From Burkholderia diffusa (GTDB taxonomy: Bacteria; Pseudomonadota; Gammaproteobacteria; Burkholderiales; Burkholderiaceae): a stretch of DNA of 64,000 nt. The position numbers were made by a program, and so were the translations under genes. The stretch is from assembly GCF_001718315.1 (NCBI RefSeq), contig NZ_CP013362.1:1426001-1490000 (forward strand), given 5' to 3'. Shown here one piece after another: positions 46,832 to 55,393 of this stretch. Below the pieces are notes generated by a model. It was not told where the DNA came from. It searched no databases and saw only the letters and a list, made by a program, of their open reading frames with translations. How positions within the stretch are numbered: position 1 is the first letter of the stretch; every line of letters starts with the position of its first letter.

Positions 46832-49042
46832 TCAGCGCGACGCGAGCGGATTCGGCTTGCCCATGTCGACGACCAGCGTGCCGTCCGGCAGCATCCGCAC
46901 CGAGCCTTGCGCGACCTGGCTGCGGTAGTCGTACAGATCGAAGCGCATCGGGCCGGCCTCGGCCGAGTTCCGGATCAGCGCGCGCACGTTCAGTTCCAGC
47001 ACGTTGAACATCTTCATGTCGCCGCCTTCCATCCACATGTAGCTCGGCGCGTCGATCTGCGGCCGCTTCGGCGAGGGTGCGTCGGCGGCGCGCCGGAACG
47101 TGAGGCGCAGTCCGTCGCGTTCGACCGTGGCCTGACCGAGCTTGCCGTTCAGCACGGGCGGCGGAAAGACGGTGTACTGGTCGAGCACGAGCGTGTCGCC
47201 GCGCAGTTCCGCGCCGCGGCGCTGCAGCGGCGTCAGCGACGCGAGCTCGATGCCGAGCGAGCGCAGCAGCTTCGCCTGCGGGATGCCGAGCACCGACACC
47301 TGCGATGGCCGGAATGCGAGATGGCGGTCGTCGAGCACAGAAAGCGAGCCCTTCATGTCGGTCGGCAGCCACACGCCAGGCACGTGATTCCAGAGCTTGA
47401 TGCCGCCCTGGACGCGCAGGTCCTGGCCGTCCGCGCTCAACTGCAGGTCGTTCAGCGAGCGCGGCGAATAGTCGAGCAGGTAGTTGTTGAAGAGCGCCGA
47501 CATCGCCTTCCACGATTCGACGACTGTCCCGCCGAGAATGCGGATGTCGTACTGGTTCGGATCGTCGAGGTCGACCGGTTCGCCCGGCCGTTTCGCGATG
47601 AGCTGGACGTCGAGATCCTCGACGTGAAAGCCGATGTCGCCCGACAGGTTGAAGTCGACATTGTGCAGATGGATCGTCGGATTGCGGTTCGATACGTGCC
47701 GTTCGTTGAACGGGAAGGCCGACGAGCGCCGCATCGCAACTTTCTGCATGCCGGACTGCGCTGCGCCGGCCGCGAGTGCAAATGCTTGCCAGTGCTGGCG
47801 CGCGTCGTGCAATGTCGTTTGCTGCGCGGCGAGGAAGCTGTCATTCAGGCGAGCGGTCGCGTTGCCGAGCGCGGCGCCGCTCGCGGGGCCCGCGTACGAC
47901 GGCATCCGGATCGCCATCGCGCCGCTTTCGTCGAAATTGAAATACCCGGCCGACACCTGGTCGCGATAGTGATACAGGTCGAACACGAAATTCTGGTCAC
48001 GCCTGGTCGGATCGACGGGGCTGATCAGGATGTCCGCGTTCATCGGCATCGAGCGCATGAACTTCACGTCGCCGCCGCGGATGTACATCGCCTGTTGCGG
48101 TGCGTTCGCGGGCAGCGCGAAGCCGGCATGCGAGCCGTCGTCGAGCGTCAGGTCCAGGCCGGCCGGCGTTACGTGCAGCGCGGTGATCCTGATCTTCAGC
48201 CGCGGCGGCGGCATCAGCTTGTCGACCGACATCACGAGGTCGTCGCCGGCGAGCCGTGCGATCGGCGTCTCCACCTTCAGCAGATCGGCCATTTTCACGT
48301 TGGCTGCGCGCATTACCGGCTGTGCGTTGATGCCCGACACGCGTACGCCGGTCGGATGGAACACGAGCTGGCTGCCGTCGCGGATCGTGAGCGTGCCGGT
48401 CAGCGAGAACGGTACCCAGCCGTCGCGCTGCATCTCGCCCTGCAAATGGATCACGCCGTCGCCTGCCGATACGGCGAGCTTGCGCAGCGGCGCATTGCGG
48501 TAACCGAAGATGTAGGAGTTGAAGAGGGCGGTCAGTTTCACGTTGTCGAGCGTGACCGTGCCTTCGTGCACGTCGATCTCGAAACTCGTCGGATCGTCGA
48601 ATACGATCGGCGCGCCGGCCTGCGTCGGCACGAGTGTCGCGGACAGCTGATGGATGAAGAAGCCGAGGTTGTTGACGATGCGGAAATCAACATCGCGCAG
48701 GAACGTCATCGCACCGTTCTGGCCCGAGTCGCGCAGCGTTAACGGGCGCGGCTGCGCGACGCTGAGCGACGCGAGCGACGGCACCGTGCGGGCGATTTGC
48801 TGTTCGCGGGCGAGGCGTTCGGCCTTGGTCCGCTCGATCTTCGTCGATGCGACCGACGCGTTGCCGTCGCGCTGCGCAGCCGGTTCCGCGCAGCCGGCAC
48901 AGAGCAGCGCGAGCGCAAGTGCGCCGCAGCCGAGTGCACGAGACGTGCTCAGTGAAACCGGCGCGGCCGCGCGTCGCGGGCCGGCCATCCAGTCGAAAAA
49001 TGCCAAAGGCGTGCGATGGCCGCGCCGGACCGCATTCCGCAT
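46832..49042 (-). CDS. putative lipoprotein with two tandem copies of one domain
   Basis: A 736-residue protein of unknown function. The N-terminus has a membrane segment (RALGCGALALALLCAGC) ending in a lipobox cysteine at about residue 50. I chose the ATG at 49042; an upstream extension to 49192 is not homologous. The mature part contains two repeats of about 290 residues. Repeat 1 (about 110-380) runs from FLRDVDFRIVNNLGFFIHQL to FDLYHYRDQVSAGYFNFDES. Repeat 2 (about 450-720) runs from IHLHNVDFNLSGDIGFHVED to FDLYDYRSQVAQGSVRMLPD. Shared landmarks include (V/L)FNSYIFGY against LFNNYLLDY and GGDVKFM against GGDMKMF. A domain duplication is clear; an outer-membrane or periplasmic role is inferred from the lipobox. 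Confidence 0.75.
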   Translation of the reverse strand: MRNAVRRGHRTPLAFFDWMAGPRRAAAPVSLSTSRALGCGALALALLCAGCAEPAAQRDGNASVASTKIERTKAERLAREQQIARTVPSLASLSVAQPRPLTLRDSGQNGAMTFLRDVDFRIVNNLGFFIHQLSATLVPTQAGAPIVFDDPTSFEIDVHEGTVTLDNVKLTALFNSYIFGYRNAPLRKLAVSAGDGVIHLQGEMQRDGWVPFSLTGTLTIRDGSQLVFHPTGVRVSGINAQPVMRAANVKMADLLKVETPIARLAGDDLVMSVDKLMPPPRLKIRITALHVTPAGLDLTLDDGSHAGFALPANAPQQAMYIRGGDVKFMRSMPMNADILISPVDPTRRDQNFVFDLYHYRDQVSAGYFNFDESGAMAIRMPSYAGPASGAALGNATARLNDSFLAAQQTTLHDARQHWQAFALAAGAAQSGMQKVAMRRSSAFPFNERHVSNRNPTIHLHNVDFNLSGDIGFHVEDLDVQLIAKRPGEPVDLDDPNQYDIRILGGTVVESWKAMSALFNNYLLDYSPRSLNDLQLSADGQDLRVQGGIKLWNHVPGVWLPTDMKGSLSVLDDRHLAFRPSQVSVLGIPQAKLLRSLGIELASLTPLQRRGAELRGDTLVLDQYTVFPPPVLNGKLGQATVERDGLRLTFRRAADAPSPKRPQIDAPSYMWMEGGDMKMFNVLELNVRALIRNSAEAGPMRFDLYDYRSQVAQGSVRMLPDGTLVVDMGKPNPLASR

Positions 49043-49400
49043 CGTCTGTCTCCAGGTCTTGTCGTGATCGGCGACGGCGCACGGCGAAGCGCGGCGCTGA
49101 CGTCGATGCCGTGCAGTGTGGCATAGCGCGCTAGAGCGGCGTAACCAAACAGCGGGCGTGGGGGCGCAACCGACCGGCGCGCGACAGGACAATGGATTCG
49201 CGGCAGCGGGGCGGAAAGATCAAACGGCCGTTTGGTTTTGCGGTCGAGGCGGGCGGCGCGCGTTGTGCCGGATCGGCAATCCCGGTGTTGGCGTTGGCTG
49301 ACGCGAGGTCGCATGCCGGATGAAGGTGCTTTCCGACCCAAGGTGCAGGCGACAGGCGGGGCGGCCGATGCGCCTGCGCTATCGCCGCCTGCACGACCGC
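49043..49400. other. 358-bp gap upstream of the duplicated-domain lipoprotein
   Basis: No gene supported. Short open frames here lack a plausible ribosome-binding site or family pattern. It should contain the promoter of the leftward lipoprotein gene; I found no clear -35/-10 pair. Confidence 0.4.
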
Positions 49401-50279
49401 TCAGACCAGCATGCGCTGCCGTATTGCATTCTGAATCGTCTGGTCCAGCTGCAGCCCGTTATCGATGTACGACGTCATCGAGCCGTAGGAGGCGACGACC
49501 TGATCGAATGCTGCCTGCAGATAGGCCGCCTGTGCGCCCTGCAGCGCGGCCATCATGTCGGCCGCATCCTGCCCGCCGCTCTTGCGCGCCTGTGCGACAT
49601 AGGCGGCGATCTCCGACGCACTGTAGACGTTGGTCAGCAGATAGTCGGCGACGATCGTCTGCCGCGGGACACCGAGGATCGTGTGCAGAATGGCCGTCGC
49701 CCAGCCGGTGCGATCCTTGCCGGCCGTGCAGTGGAAGACCAGGTTGTCGCCGGACGCGGCAAAGCCGGCGAATAGCGTGTGGTAACTCGACCGTGCCGTT
49801 TCCGATGTCACGAATGCCCGATACATGCTTTGCATGAACGCCGTCGCAGTTGCGCCATCGGTTGGAAGCGAACCGATGCTGGCGATGCCGAGCACATTGA
49901 GGTTCTGTCAGGTGGCGCCGGCCAATGGCACATCCGGCTGAGCGCGAATTTCCGCGGGCGTGCGCAGGTCGCACACCCACGTGATGCCGAGCGTGTCGAC
50001 CGTTGCGAGGTCGGCCACGGACAGCGCGAGCGCGGAAGACCGGTAGATCGCGCCTTTCTTCATCGTTGCACCGCTCGCGGTGGCATAGCCTGTTGCGTCC
50101 GGTCCCCCGGTGTCGCGGAAGTTCGCTGCCGAACCGAGTCTGGGCGTCGTGACCGGGGCGACAGCGATCGAGTCGCCGCCGCACGCGGACAGAAGAGACG
50201 TGCCTCCCAGCGCGATGCCGATCGTGCCGGCACCCAGCCGAAGAAAGTGTCGACGGGAAATGTCGCTTTTCTGAGTCAT
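49401..50279 (-). pseudogene. Tat-lipoprotein tyrosine phosphatase interrupted by an in-frame TGA
   Basis: A single frame of 292 codons with one TGA at 49910-49908 (codon 124). The N-terminal part has a twin-arginine signal (ISRRHFLRLGAGTIGIALGG) followed by a lipobox (LLSAC). It then begins a phosphatase domain (AANFRDTGG, RSSALALSVADLATVDTLGI). The C-terminal part, read from codon 125, continues with the active-site loop HCTAGKDRTGWA (Cys-x5-Arg) and YLLTNVYSASEIAAYVAQAR. Both parts are in the same frame and complement each other. The stop replaces a codon where Trp (TGG) would fit. The 164-codon downstream piece could start at GTG 49895 but would lack export and the N-terminal half. It is either a true pseudogene or a sequencing artefact. 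Confidence 0.8.
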
Positions 50280-50605
50280 TCACTGGCCTTTGTCTGAGAC
50301 GGTGACAGGACGTCGCGACTGCCGTTGCGATCGAAAGCGCTTCCGGTGTGCGATGCGGCAATGCGGAGACATGCGATATCGATCGGCATGCAATCGGACG
50401 ATGTGCCGTGCGCATTGATCTCGCGCCGGTGAGCAGACGGTAGCGATCCGCGACGAATCGGCCATCGTCCTTTTCGATTAAGGCGCAACACAGGTTGCCC
50501 GTGCGAATCGCGCAACTTGCCGCACGTGCGACGGTGGCGGCGCGGTAAGATCGGCGTCAGTGGCTGGATGGATCAATGCATGGTGGCCGACACGGGGGAG
50601 GCGTC
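50280..50605. other. 326-bp gap between phosphatase and methyltransferase genes
   Basis: Nothing supported. The region must hold divergent promoters for both genes. A minus-strand frame of 79 codons has no sensible start or family, and I see no repeat or tRNA. Confidence 0.4.
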
Positions 50606-51319
50606 ATGGATCTGAAGGAACTCGACGTATTGGGCGAGGATGTAGGCGATCACTGGTACTACGCGTCGAAGGCGAGTGCGATCCGTCGGTTTCTGGGCAC
50701 GGCAGACGCGAACCGCATACTCGATGTAGGTGCCGGCTCGGGCTTCTTTTCGAAGCATCTGCTCGAGCGCACGCAGGCGACGGAAGCATGGTGTGTCGAT
50801 ACGAGCTACGCCGGCGATACCGACGGGGAGGCCGCCGGCAAGCCCGTTCATTTTCGCCGGGCCGTCGATCGGTTCGATGCCGATCTCGTGTTGCTGATGG
50901 ATGTCCTCGAGCACGTCGACGACGATGTCGGGTTGCTTGCCCGCTACGTGGCCGGTGCGCCGAAGGGCAGCCGGTTCCTGATCACGGTTCCCGCGTTTCA
51001 GTTTCTCTGGAGCGCGCATGACGATTTTCTCGAGCACAAGCGCAGATATACGCTCGACGGTTTGGAAGATGTCGCGCGTCGTGCGGGGCTGGAGGTCGAG
51101 CGCGGCGCTTACTACTTCGGCTTGACGTTCCCGCTCGCGGCGGCATTGCGACTGAGCGAGCGGGCGCGTCGGCAACCGCGCGAACCGGCGTCGCAATTGC
51201 GCCGGCACCACCCGGTCGTCAACGGTTTGCTCAAGCTGATCTGCCGGGCCGAGTTGCCGATGTTCCGGTTCAACCGGGTGGCGGGCCTCACGGTCATCTG
51301 CGTCGCGCGCCGGCGGTGA
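50606..51319 (+). CDS. class I SAM-dependent methyltransferase
   Basis: A 237-residue methyltransferase. Motif I is RILDVGAGSGFFSKHLLERT (about residue 40), and an acidic residue lies at the end of strand 2 (WCVDTSY). Motif post-I/II is DLVLLMDVLEHVDDDVGLLA, giving the D-V-L-E-H-V pattern of ubiquinone/menaquinone-type methyltransferases. FLEHKRRYTLDGLEDVARRA is typical of the UbiE/Coq5-like and sugar or lipid methyltransferases. A hydrophobic segment near FGLTFPLAAALRL may bring it to the membrane. GGGGGAGG lies seven bases ahead of the ATG at 50606. Substrate unknown. Confidence 0.8.
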   Translation: MDLKELDVLGEDVGDHWYYASKASAIRRFLGTADANRILDVGAGSGFFSKHLLERTQATEAWCVDTSYAGDTDGEAAGKPVHFRRAVDRFDADLVLLMDVLEHVDDDVGLLARYVAGAPKGSRFLITVPAFQFLWSAHDDFLEHKRRYTLDGLEDVARRAGLEVERGAYYFGLTFPLAAALRLSERARRQPREPASQLRRHHPVVNGLLKLICRAELPMFRFNRVAGLTVICVARRR

Positions 51320-51441
51320 GCATGTGGCGGGTCGCATGGCCAGAGCGGGGCGCAGCGGGATGCGCGTATTGAAGCCGTCATGTCCACTCGGGGATATCGC
51401 AAAAAATTTCGCAGGAACATGCACAAAATGCATGCGACCCG

Positions 51442-51470
51442 TTCTAAAGCGGCAAACTGTCTGTTATAAT
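51442..51470 (+). promoter_or_regulatory. promoter of tRNA-Pro
   Basis: A perfect TATAAT (51465-51470) with a weak -35 (TTCTAA, 51442-51447) at 17 bases, and a T-run and pyrimidine stretch just before the tRNA at 51481. Confidence 0.65.
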
Positions 51471-51480
51471 TTTTTTCTTT

Positions 51481-51557
<77 letters not shown>

Positions 51558-51564
51558 GACAAAG

Positions 51565-51599
51565 AACCCGCGTCAGTTCAGGCTGACGCGGGTTTTTTC
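51565..51599 (+). terminator. intrinsic terminator of the tRNA-Pro transcript
   Basis: AACCCGCGTCAG, TTCAGG-type loop, CTGACGCGGGTTTTTTC: a perfect long stem starting seven bases after the tRNA CCA. Confidence 0.88.
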
Positions 51600-51614
51600 T
51601 TGCCGGTCGCTTTT

Positions 51615-51644
51615 TTGCACATCCCGGCGCGGCCCCGGTAAAAT
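51615..51644 (+). promoter_or_regulatory. sigma70-type promoter candidate for bamC
   Basis: TTGCAC (51615-51620), 18-base spacer, TAAAAT (51639-51644), 54 bases ahead of the bamC start. Confidence 0.5.
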
Positions 51645-51698
51645 GCAAGGTTGATCCACGGAAAGCGCCGTGATTTAGCGGAAGAGGATTCCCCGAAC

Positions 51699-52907
51699 AT
51701 GACTGATCTTCGTCTTACCATGCGGTTCGCTGCAGTGCTCGCCACCGGCGCGCTCGTTGCCGGTTGCGGTACGTCGTCGCCCACGAAAGTGGACTACAAG
51801 AGCGATTCGAAATCGAAGGAAGCGTCGCTCGCAGTGCCGCCCAACATGCTCGACGAGACGGCCGATCAGCGTTCGCTGCCGCCACAGGGCGGCGCGACTT
51901 CCCTGTCCGCGCTCCAGCAGGTCCAGCACGCGGCACCCTCGATGGACACCGTCGCGCCCGCCGTGGCCGGCATGCACATTCAGCGCGATGGCACCGAGAG
52001 CTGGCTCGTGATCGACGGCAAGAAGCCTGCCGACATCTGGCCGCAAGTTCGCCGTTTCTGGCAGGAGCAGGGCTTCCTGCTCGTCGTCGACCAGCGCGAC
52101 AAGGGCGTGATGGAAACCGACTGGAACGAAACCCATCCGCAGATCAACGACGGCCTGATCCGCAGCGTGATCTCCAAGGCGATGGGCAATTCGTACGTGA
52201 CGGCCGAGCGCAACAAGTACCGCACCCGTCTCGATTCGGCGCCGAACGGCGGCACCTACGTGTTCATCAGCCAGAAGGGCATGCGCGAGGCGATCACCGG
52301 CGCGAACAACGATTCGAGCAAGTGGGAAGCGAAGCCGAATGATCCGGCGCTCGAGACCGAATACCTGAAGCGGTTGATGGCGGTGCTTGCACAGAACGAG
52401 CAGCGCGCGAAGAACGGCGAGCCGCCGATCGCGAACATCAACGACAACACGGTGCCGAAGGACAAGAAGGCGGATACCGACGCGTCGAAGGCCGCCGCCG
52501 CGGCTATCGCTGCACAGAACGTCGCGCGTACGTCGTCGCAAGCGAACGATGTCGATTCGGCCGCGGTGCCGTCCGAAGTCACGCTCGGCGAGCCGTACGA
52601 CCGGTCGTGGCTGCATGTCGGTCTCGCACTCGATCGCGCGAATTTCACGGTCGACGATCGCGATCGCACGAAGGGTCTGTATTTCGTGCGTTATGTCGAT
52701 CCGAAGGATCTAAGCGCGGCCGAGCAGGGCTTCTGGAGCCAGCTGTTCCACGGCAAGAAGGAAAAGCAGGCGAAGCAGTATCGCGTCAACGTAAAGGCGT
52801 TGACGCCCGACCAGACGCGTGTGGCAATCGTCGACGATTCGGGCGCAATCGATACGTCGGGGCCGGCCCGGCAAATCATGGGGCTGCTCGTGAATCAGCT
52901 GCGCTGA
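51699..52907 (+). CDS. bamC: outer-membrane protein assembly lipoprotein BamC
   Basis: A 402-residue lipoprotein of the BAM complex, which inserts beta-barrel proteins into the outer membrane. The signal peptide ends ALVAGC with Cys23. A flexible N-terminal region rich in Ser, Lys and Gln (residues about 24-95; in E. coli this part contacts BamD) is followed by two helix-grip domains. Motifs include DIWPQVRRFWQEQGFLLVVD and EPYDRSWLHVGLALDRANFT. A Lys/Ala/Asp-rich linker (residues about 245-290) joins them. The ATG at 51699 lies after GGAAGAGG. dapA is not adjacent on this side. Confidence 0.85.
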   Translation: MTDLRLTMRFAAVLATGALVAGCGTSSPTKVDYKSDSKSKEASLAVPPNMLDETADQRSLPPQGGATSLSALQQVQHAAPSMDTVAPAVAGMHIQRDGTESWLVIDGKKPADIWPQVRRFWQEQGFLLVVDQRDKGVMETDWNETHPQINDGLIRSVISKAMGNSYVTAERNKYRTRLDSAPNGGTYVFISQKGMREAITGANNDSSKWEAKPNDPALETEYLKRLMAVLAQNEQRAKNGEPPIANINDNTVPKDKKADTDASKAAAAAIAAQNVARTSSQANDVDSAAVPSEVTLGEPYDRSWLHVGLALDRANFTVDDRDRTKGLYFVRYVDPKDLSAAEQGFWSQLFHGKKEKQAKQYRVNVKALTPDQTRVAIVDDSGAIDTSGPARQIMGLLVNQLR

Positions 52908-52930
52908 TCGCGGTACGTTCCCGCTCTTCG

Positions 52931-52958
52931 AAAAGCCCGCCTTCTGGCGGGCTTTTTT
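52931..52958 (+). terminator. intrinsic terminator after bamC
   Basis: AAAAGCCCGCC, TTCT, GGCGGGCTTTTTT: a perfect stem and T-tract, 23 bases after the bamC stop. It also has an A-run upstream, so it could work in both directions. Confidence 0.88.
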
Positions 52959-53326
52959 CATGGTCGTGCGTGGCCTGTCCATTCCGGCGTTTGGCGGGCG
53001 TTCGCGTCCCCCTCTCGTGACGTTACGTAACATTCGCGCGTTACGGCGGCAGAACGGGTGTTACATCGTCGTGAATACGAAAAATATCCTTATGGATCAA
53101 TAGCGTACTTTCGAAAATGCACCTGGCACGCAAACTGCTTTATAAGTGCGAATCGTTAGGACAGGGAGGATTGGCATCAGAGACCGGGCAGGCGTCGCGA
53201 GCGCCCGATCAACGGTTTCGATGTCTTCAGATGCCGGCGCTGCGAGCGCCGGCGTAACCGATGACGATCCGCGTCGTGCGCGGATCTCGATGGCCCCGTC
53301 GCCTATCCTCGTAGGGCGACGGTTTC

Positions 53327-53361
53327 GCCCGCGCTTCTTCTGAAGCGCGGGCAATTTTTTT
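53327..53361 (+). terminator. stand-alone intrinsic terminator (possible sRNA end)
   Basis: GCCCGCGCTTC, loop, GAAGCGCGGGC, then AATTTTTTT: an 11-bp stem followed by a seven-T run. The nearest upstream plus-strand gene (bamC) already has its own terminator, so this signal most likely ends a separate short transcript beginning within 53040-53200. Confidence 0.7.
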
Positions 53362-53622
53362 GGTGGGGCCGTAATGAGAGACATCGCGATCCGGTGCGTG
53401 CCGATTCGCTGATTCGCAATCTTTTCTGAATTGGGGAGTTGGCGCGTATTCGTCGAGCACCGGGAGGCCGGGTCGCTTTGGCCGTGCATGCGCGTTCTGC
53501 GCACATTCCGGCACGTCGCGAAGCCGCCTTGGACTGGAATCGATCGGTCCGGGACCGCGTGCTGTCGAAGCTCGCGTAAGCAGGGTGGTGCGGCCGGACG
53601 CGTTGCCGGCCGCTGCGACGCG

Positions 53623-53880
53623 TCAGTGCGACGCGCTGGGCACGTCGAGAATCAGGATGATCGTCCAGTCGGCATCGCCATCGTGGTGATACTGGCGTTC
53701 GGCGACGATGAACGGTTGCTGCTTGCCTTGCGGACCGAGGAAAAGCACGTCGCCCTCCATCGGCAGGCACTCGATCGGCGGCAGCGCGAGGAAGGCGTCG
53801 TCCGAGCCGCGCGGCATCAGTTGCTTGATCTTGCGAGTGGCTGCTTCGGTCCACTCGATGTCGAGTTGAATGTTGCTCAT
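53623..53880 (-). CDS. conserved hypothetical small protein
   Basis: An 85-residue acidic soluble protein starting MSNIQLDIEWTEAATRKIKQ. The middle is LALPPIECLPMEGDVLFLGP and the end GDADWTIILILDVPSASH. A Shine-Dalgarno GGAGGAC lies about six bases ahead of the ATG. I recognise no functional family. It is well formed (no low complexity) and is followed by an 86-base gap to the preceding minus-strand gene. Confidence 0.65.
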   Translation of the reverse strand: MSNIQLDIEWTEAATRKIKQLMPRGSDDAFLALPPIECLPMEGDVLFLGPQGKQQPFIVAERQYHHDGDADWTIILILDVPSASH

Positions 53881-53958
53881 GCTGTCCTCCGCACCGGGGT
53901 GCGCACGGGTGGAAAATTTCGGTGCGCGACTTTAGCACAGCGCGCAGGCGCCGCAACC

Positions 53959-53994
53959 AAAAAAGCCGAACCCGGTTGCCCGGATTCGGCTTTT
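53959..53994 (-). terminator. intrinsic terminator after the Ala/Lys/His-rich small protein
   Basis: On the minus strand AAGCCGAATCCGGG, CAA loop, CCGGGTTCGGCTTTTTTGG: a 12-bp stem with six T, 22 bases after the stop of the small protein gene at 54017. Confidence 0.85.
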
Positions 53995-54016
53995 CGCTTG
54001 TGCGGTGCCGCCGAAC

Positions 54017-54298
54017 TTACTGGCTGGCAGCGTCTGCCGGAGCGGCCTTGGCGGCTTTCTTGCCAGCCTTCTTCGCTGCCTTGTGGTGGTGAGCTGCCTT
54101 CTTGCCGTGGTGCTCTTCCTGCGCCGCGGGCTGTGCAGCCTCGGCTGCTTGCTGCTGTTGCAGGGCCTGTGCGCGCTGCTCGATCTCGGCGATCTTGGCC
54201 GGGTCGGTGATGGTCTGGATTTGCGTGCTCTCTTGCGCATACGCTGCGCCAGTCAGCGCCGACATCGCGACCAGAATAGCCAGGGACGTCTTCTTCAT
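54017..54298 (-). CDS. small exported Ala/Lys/His-rich protein
   Basis: A 93-residue precursor. Residues 1-21 form a Sec signal peptide ending in AAYA-Q. The mature part has a Gln/Glu/Ala-rich coiled-coil-like segment (about 22-58), then a basic region of His and Lys-Ala repeats (EEHHGKKAAHHHKAAKKAGK) ending in a short acidic tail. The pattern resembles histone-H1-like lysine-alanine repeats and some metal-binding periplasmic proteins; no function can be assigned. GGAGG lies eight bases before the ATG at 54298. Confidence 0.7.
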   Translation of the reverse strand: MKKTSLAILVAMSALTGAAYAQESTQIQTITDPAKIAEIEQRAQALQQQQAAEAAQPAAQEEHHGKKAAHHHKAAKKAGKKAAKAAPADAASQ

Positions 54299-54519
54299 TG
54301 CTTTACCTCCGCTAAGTGGTGATGAACCCGAATGTTGCCGTTTTGTCTGGCGACTGCAATCGAGTGCGTGTCGAGTGTAACAAAAGTGACGGATCAATGT
54401 GCACCGGATCGCGGCGCAGCGCAAGGCCCCGTTGAAGTCGCGCAACACTTGTGCATTCCGTCATTCGCATGCCATCCCGGGCGGTACCGTTGCTTTCGCC
54501 TTTGCTGCACGCGTCGCCA

Positions 54520-55236
54520 TCAAAACCAGCCGAGCCATCGGTAGACGTGGAATTGCGCGATGCCGATCAACTCATGCAATGCCTGATTCGCGTCTTCCAT
54601 GTTGTGCCAGCGGGGCAGCCAGCCCGTTTGAGCCCGCCGGCGGTTGGAATAAACGGGCTGCGGATCGACGCCAAAGTGGCGGAAATCCAGCAATGCACGT
54701 CGCATCTGGTACGACGACGCGACGAGAATGCGCGAGTCGTCATGTTGTGAGCGTAGTATAGAAGCGGTGAATTTCGCATTTTCGTAGGTGGTGCGGCTGT
54801 TCGGCTCGAGAACGAGGTCGCCTGGAGCGACGTCTTCCGCGATCAGCCGGCGCCCGTAGACGGCCGCCTCGGTTTCACCGTGATGTTGCGGGTCCCCGCC
54901 TGACATCACCACGGTGCAGCGGATCGCCTGCTCGCGGCACGTGCGGTAGAGTGCCGCGGTCGTGCGGATGCGTGCTTCGCCGTCGGGCGGTGGCCGCAGG
55001 CCGGTATCGCTGCGCCGTGTGCCGATGCCGATGATGATCAGTGTGGTTCGGCCGTGCATGTCGGGGCGCTCGACCGGCGTCACGCCCGCTTCGGTCCATG
55101 CGATGAGCGGAGCGGTGAGCCAGCCTGTCGCGAGCAGCCAGAGCAGCGCGACGCTTGCGATCGCGATGAGTCTGCGCCGTTTGCGGAAGAGCATGAAACC
55201 GATGAAGAGAAGTACAAATGAATCGAACAGAATCAA
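54520..55236 (-). CDS. YdcF/SanA-like DUF218 membrane protein
   Basis: About 238 residues with two N-terminal membrane helices (residues about 2-16 and 23-44), then a DUF218 domain (about 65-235). Conserved elements are TLIIIGIGTRRS, VVMSGGDPQHHGETEAAVYG and LVLEPNSRTTYENAKFTASI. Members (YdcF, SanA, ElyC) act in envelope or vancomycin-related phenotypes, with unknown biochemistry. The start is uncertain: no ATG fits, so I use the TTG at 55236 next to the first helix; the frame stays open to 55365 with an unrelated basic stretch. Confidence 0.75.
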   Translation of the reverse strand: MILFDSFVLLFIGFMLFRKRRRLIAIASVALLWLLATGWLTAPLIAWTEAGVTPVERPDMHGRTTLIIIGIGTRRSDTGLRPPPDGEARIRTTAALYRTCREQAIRCTVVMSGGDPQHHGETEAAVYGRRLIAEDVAPGDLVLEPNSRTTYENAKFTASILRSQHDDSRILVASSYQMRRALLDFRHFGVDPQPVYSNRRRAQTGWLPRWHNMEDANQALHELIGIAQFHVYRWLGWF

Positions 55237-55393
55237 TTTGATTGGGGTATGGTGTCTTTTTATGGACGGCTGACGATCCGGCCCTGATGCGACGCCGAAC
55301 GTCGGCCCCCAGAATCGGTGGCGGTATCGGCGGGTGGAGCTCCCGCCCGGCGCGCCGCTTCGCATTGTCGCTGCACTTTAAGAAAGAATCGAG

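Larger units (their letters stand above)
52908..53622. other. 715-bp non-coding region with a stand-alone terminator
   Basis: No protein gene convincing. It holds three GTTAC repeats (53022, 53040, 53060), the first within the palindrome GTTACGTAAC at 53022-53031. It also holds a strong intrinsic terminator at 53327-53361 with no gene directly upstream on the plus strand, so a small RNA is possible. The remaining part up to 53622 shows nothing. Confidence 0.5.

Noticed and set aside
53097-53504. 135-codon minus-strand frame in the bamC-downstream gap
   Set aside because: Arg/Ser-rich product, no Shine-Dalgarno, and it overlaps the stand-alone terminator.
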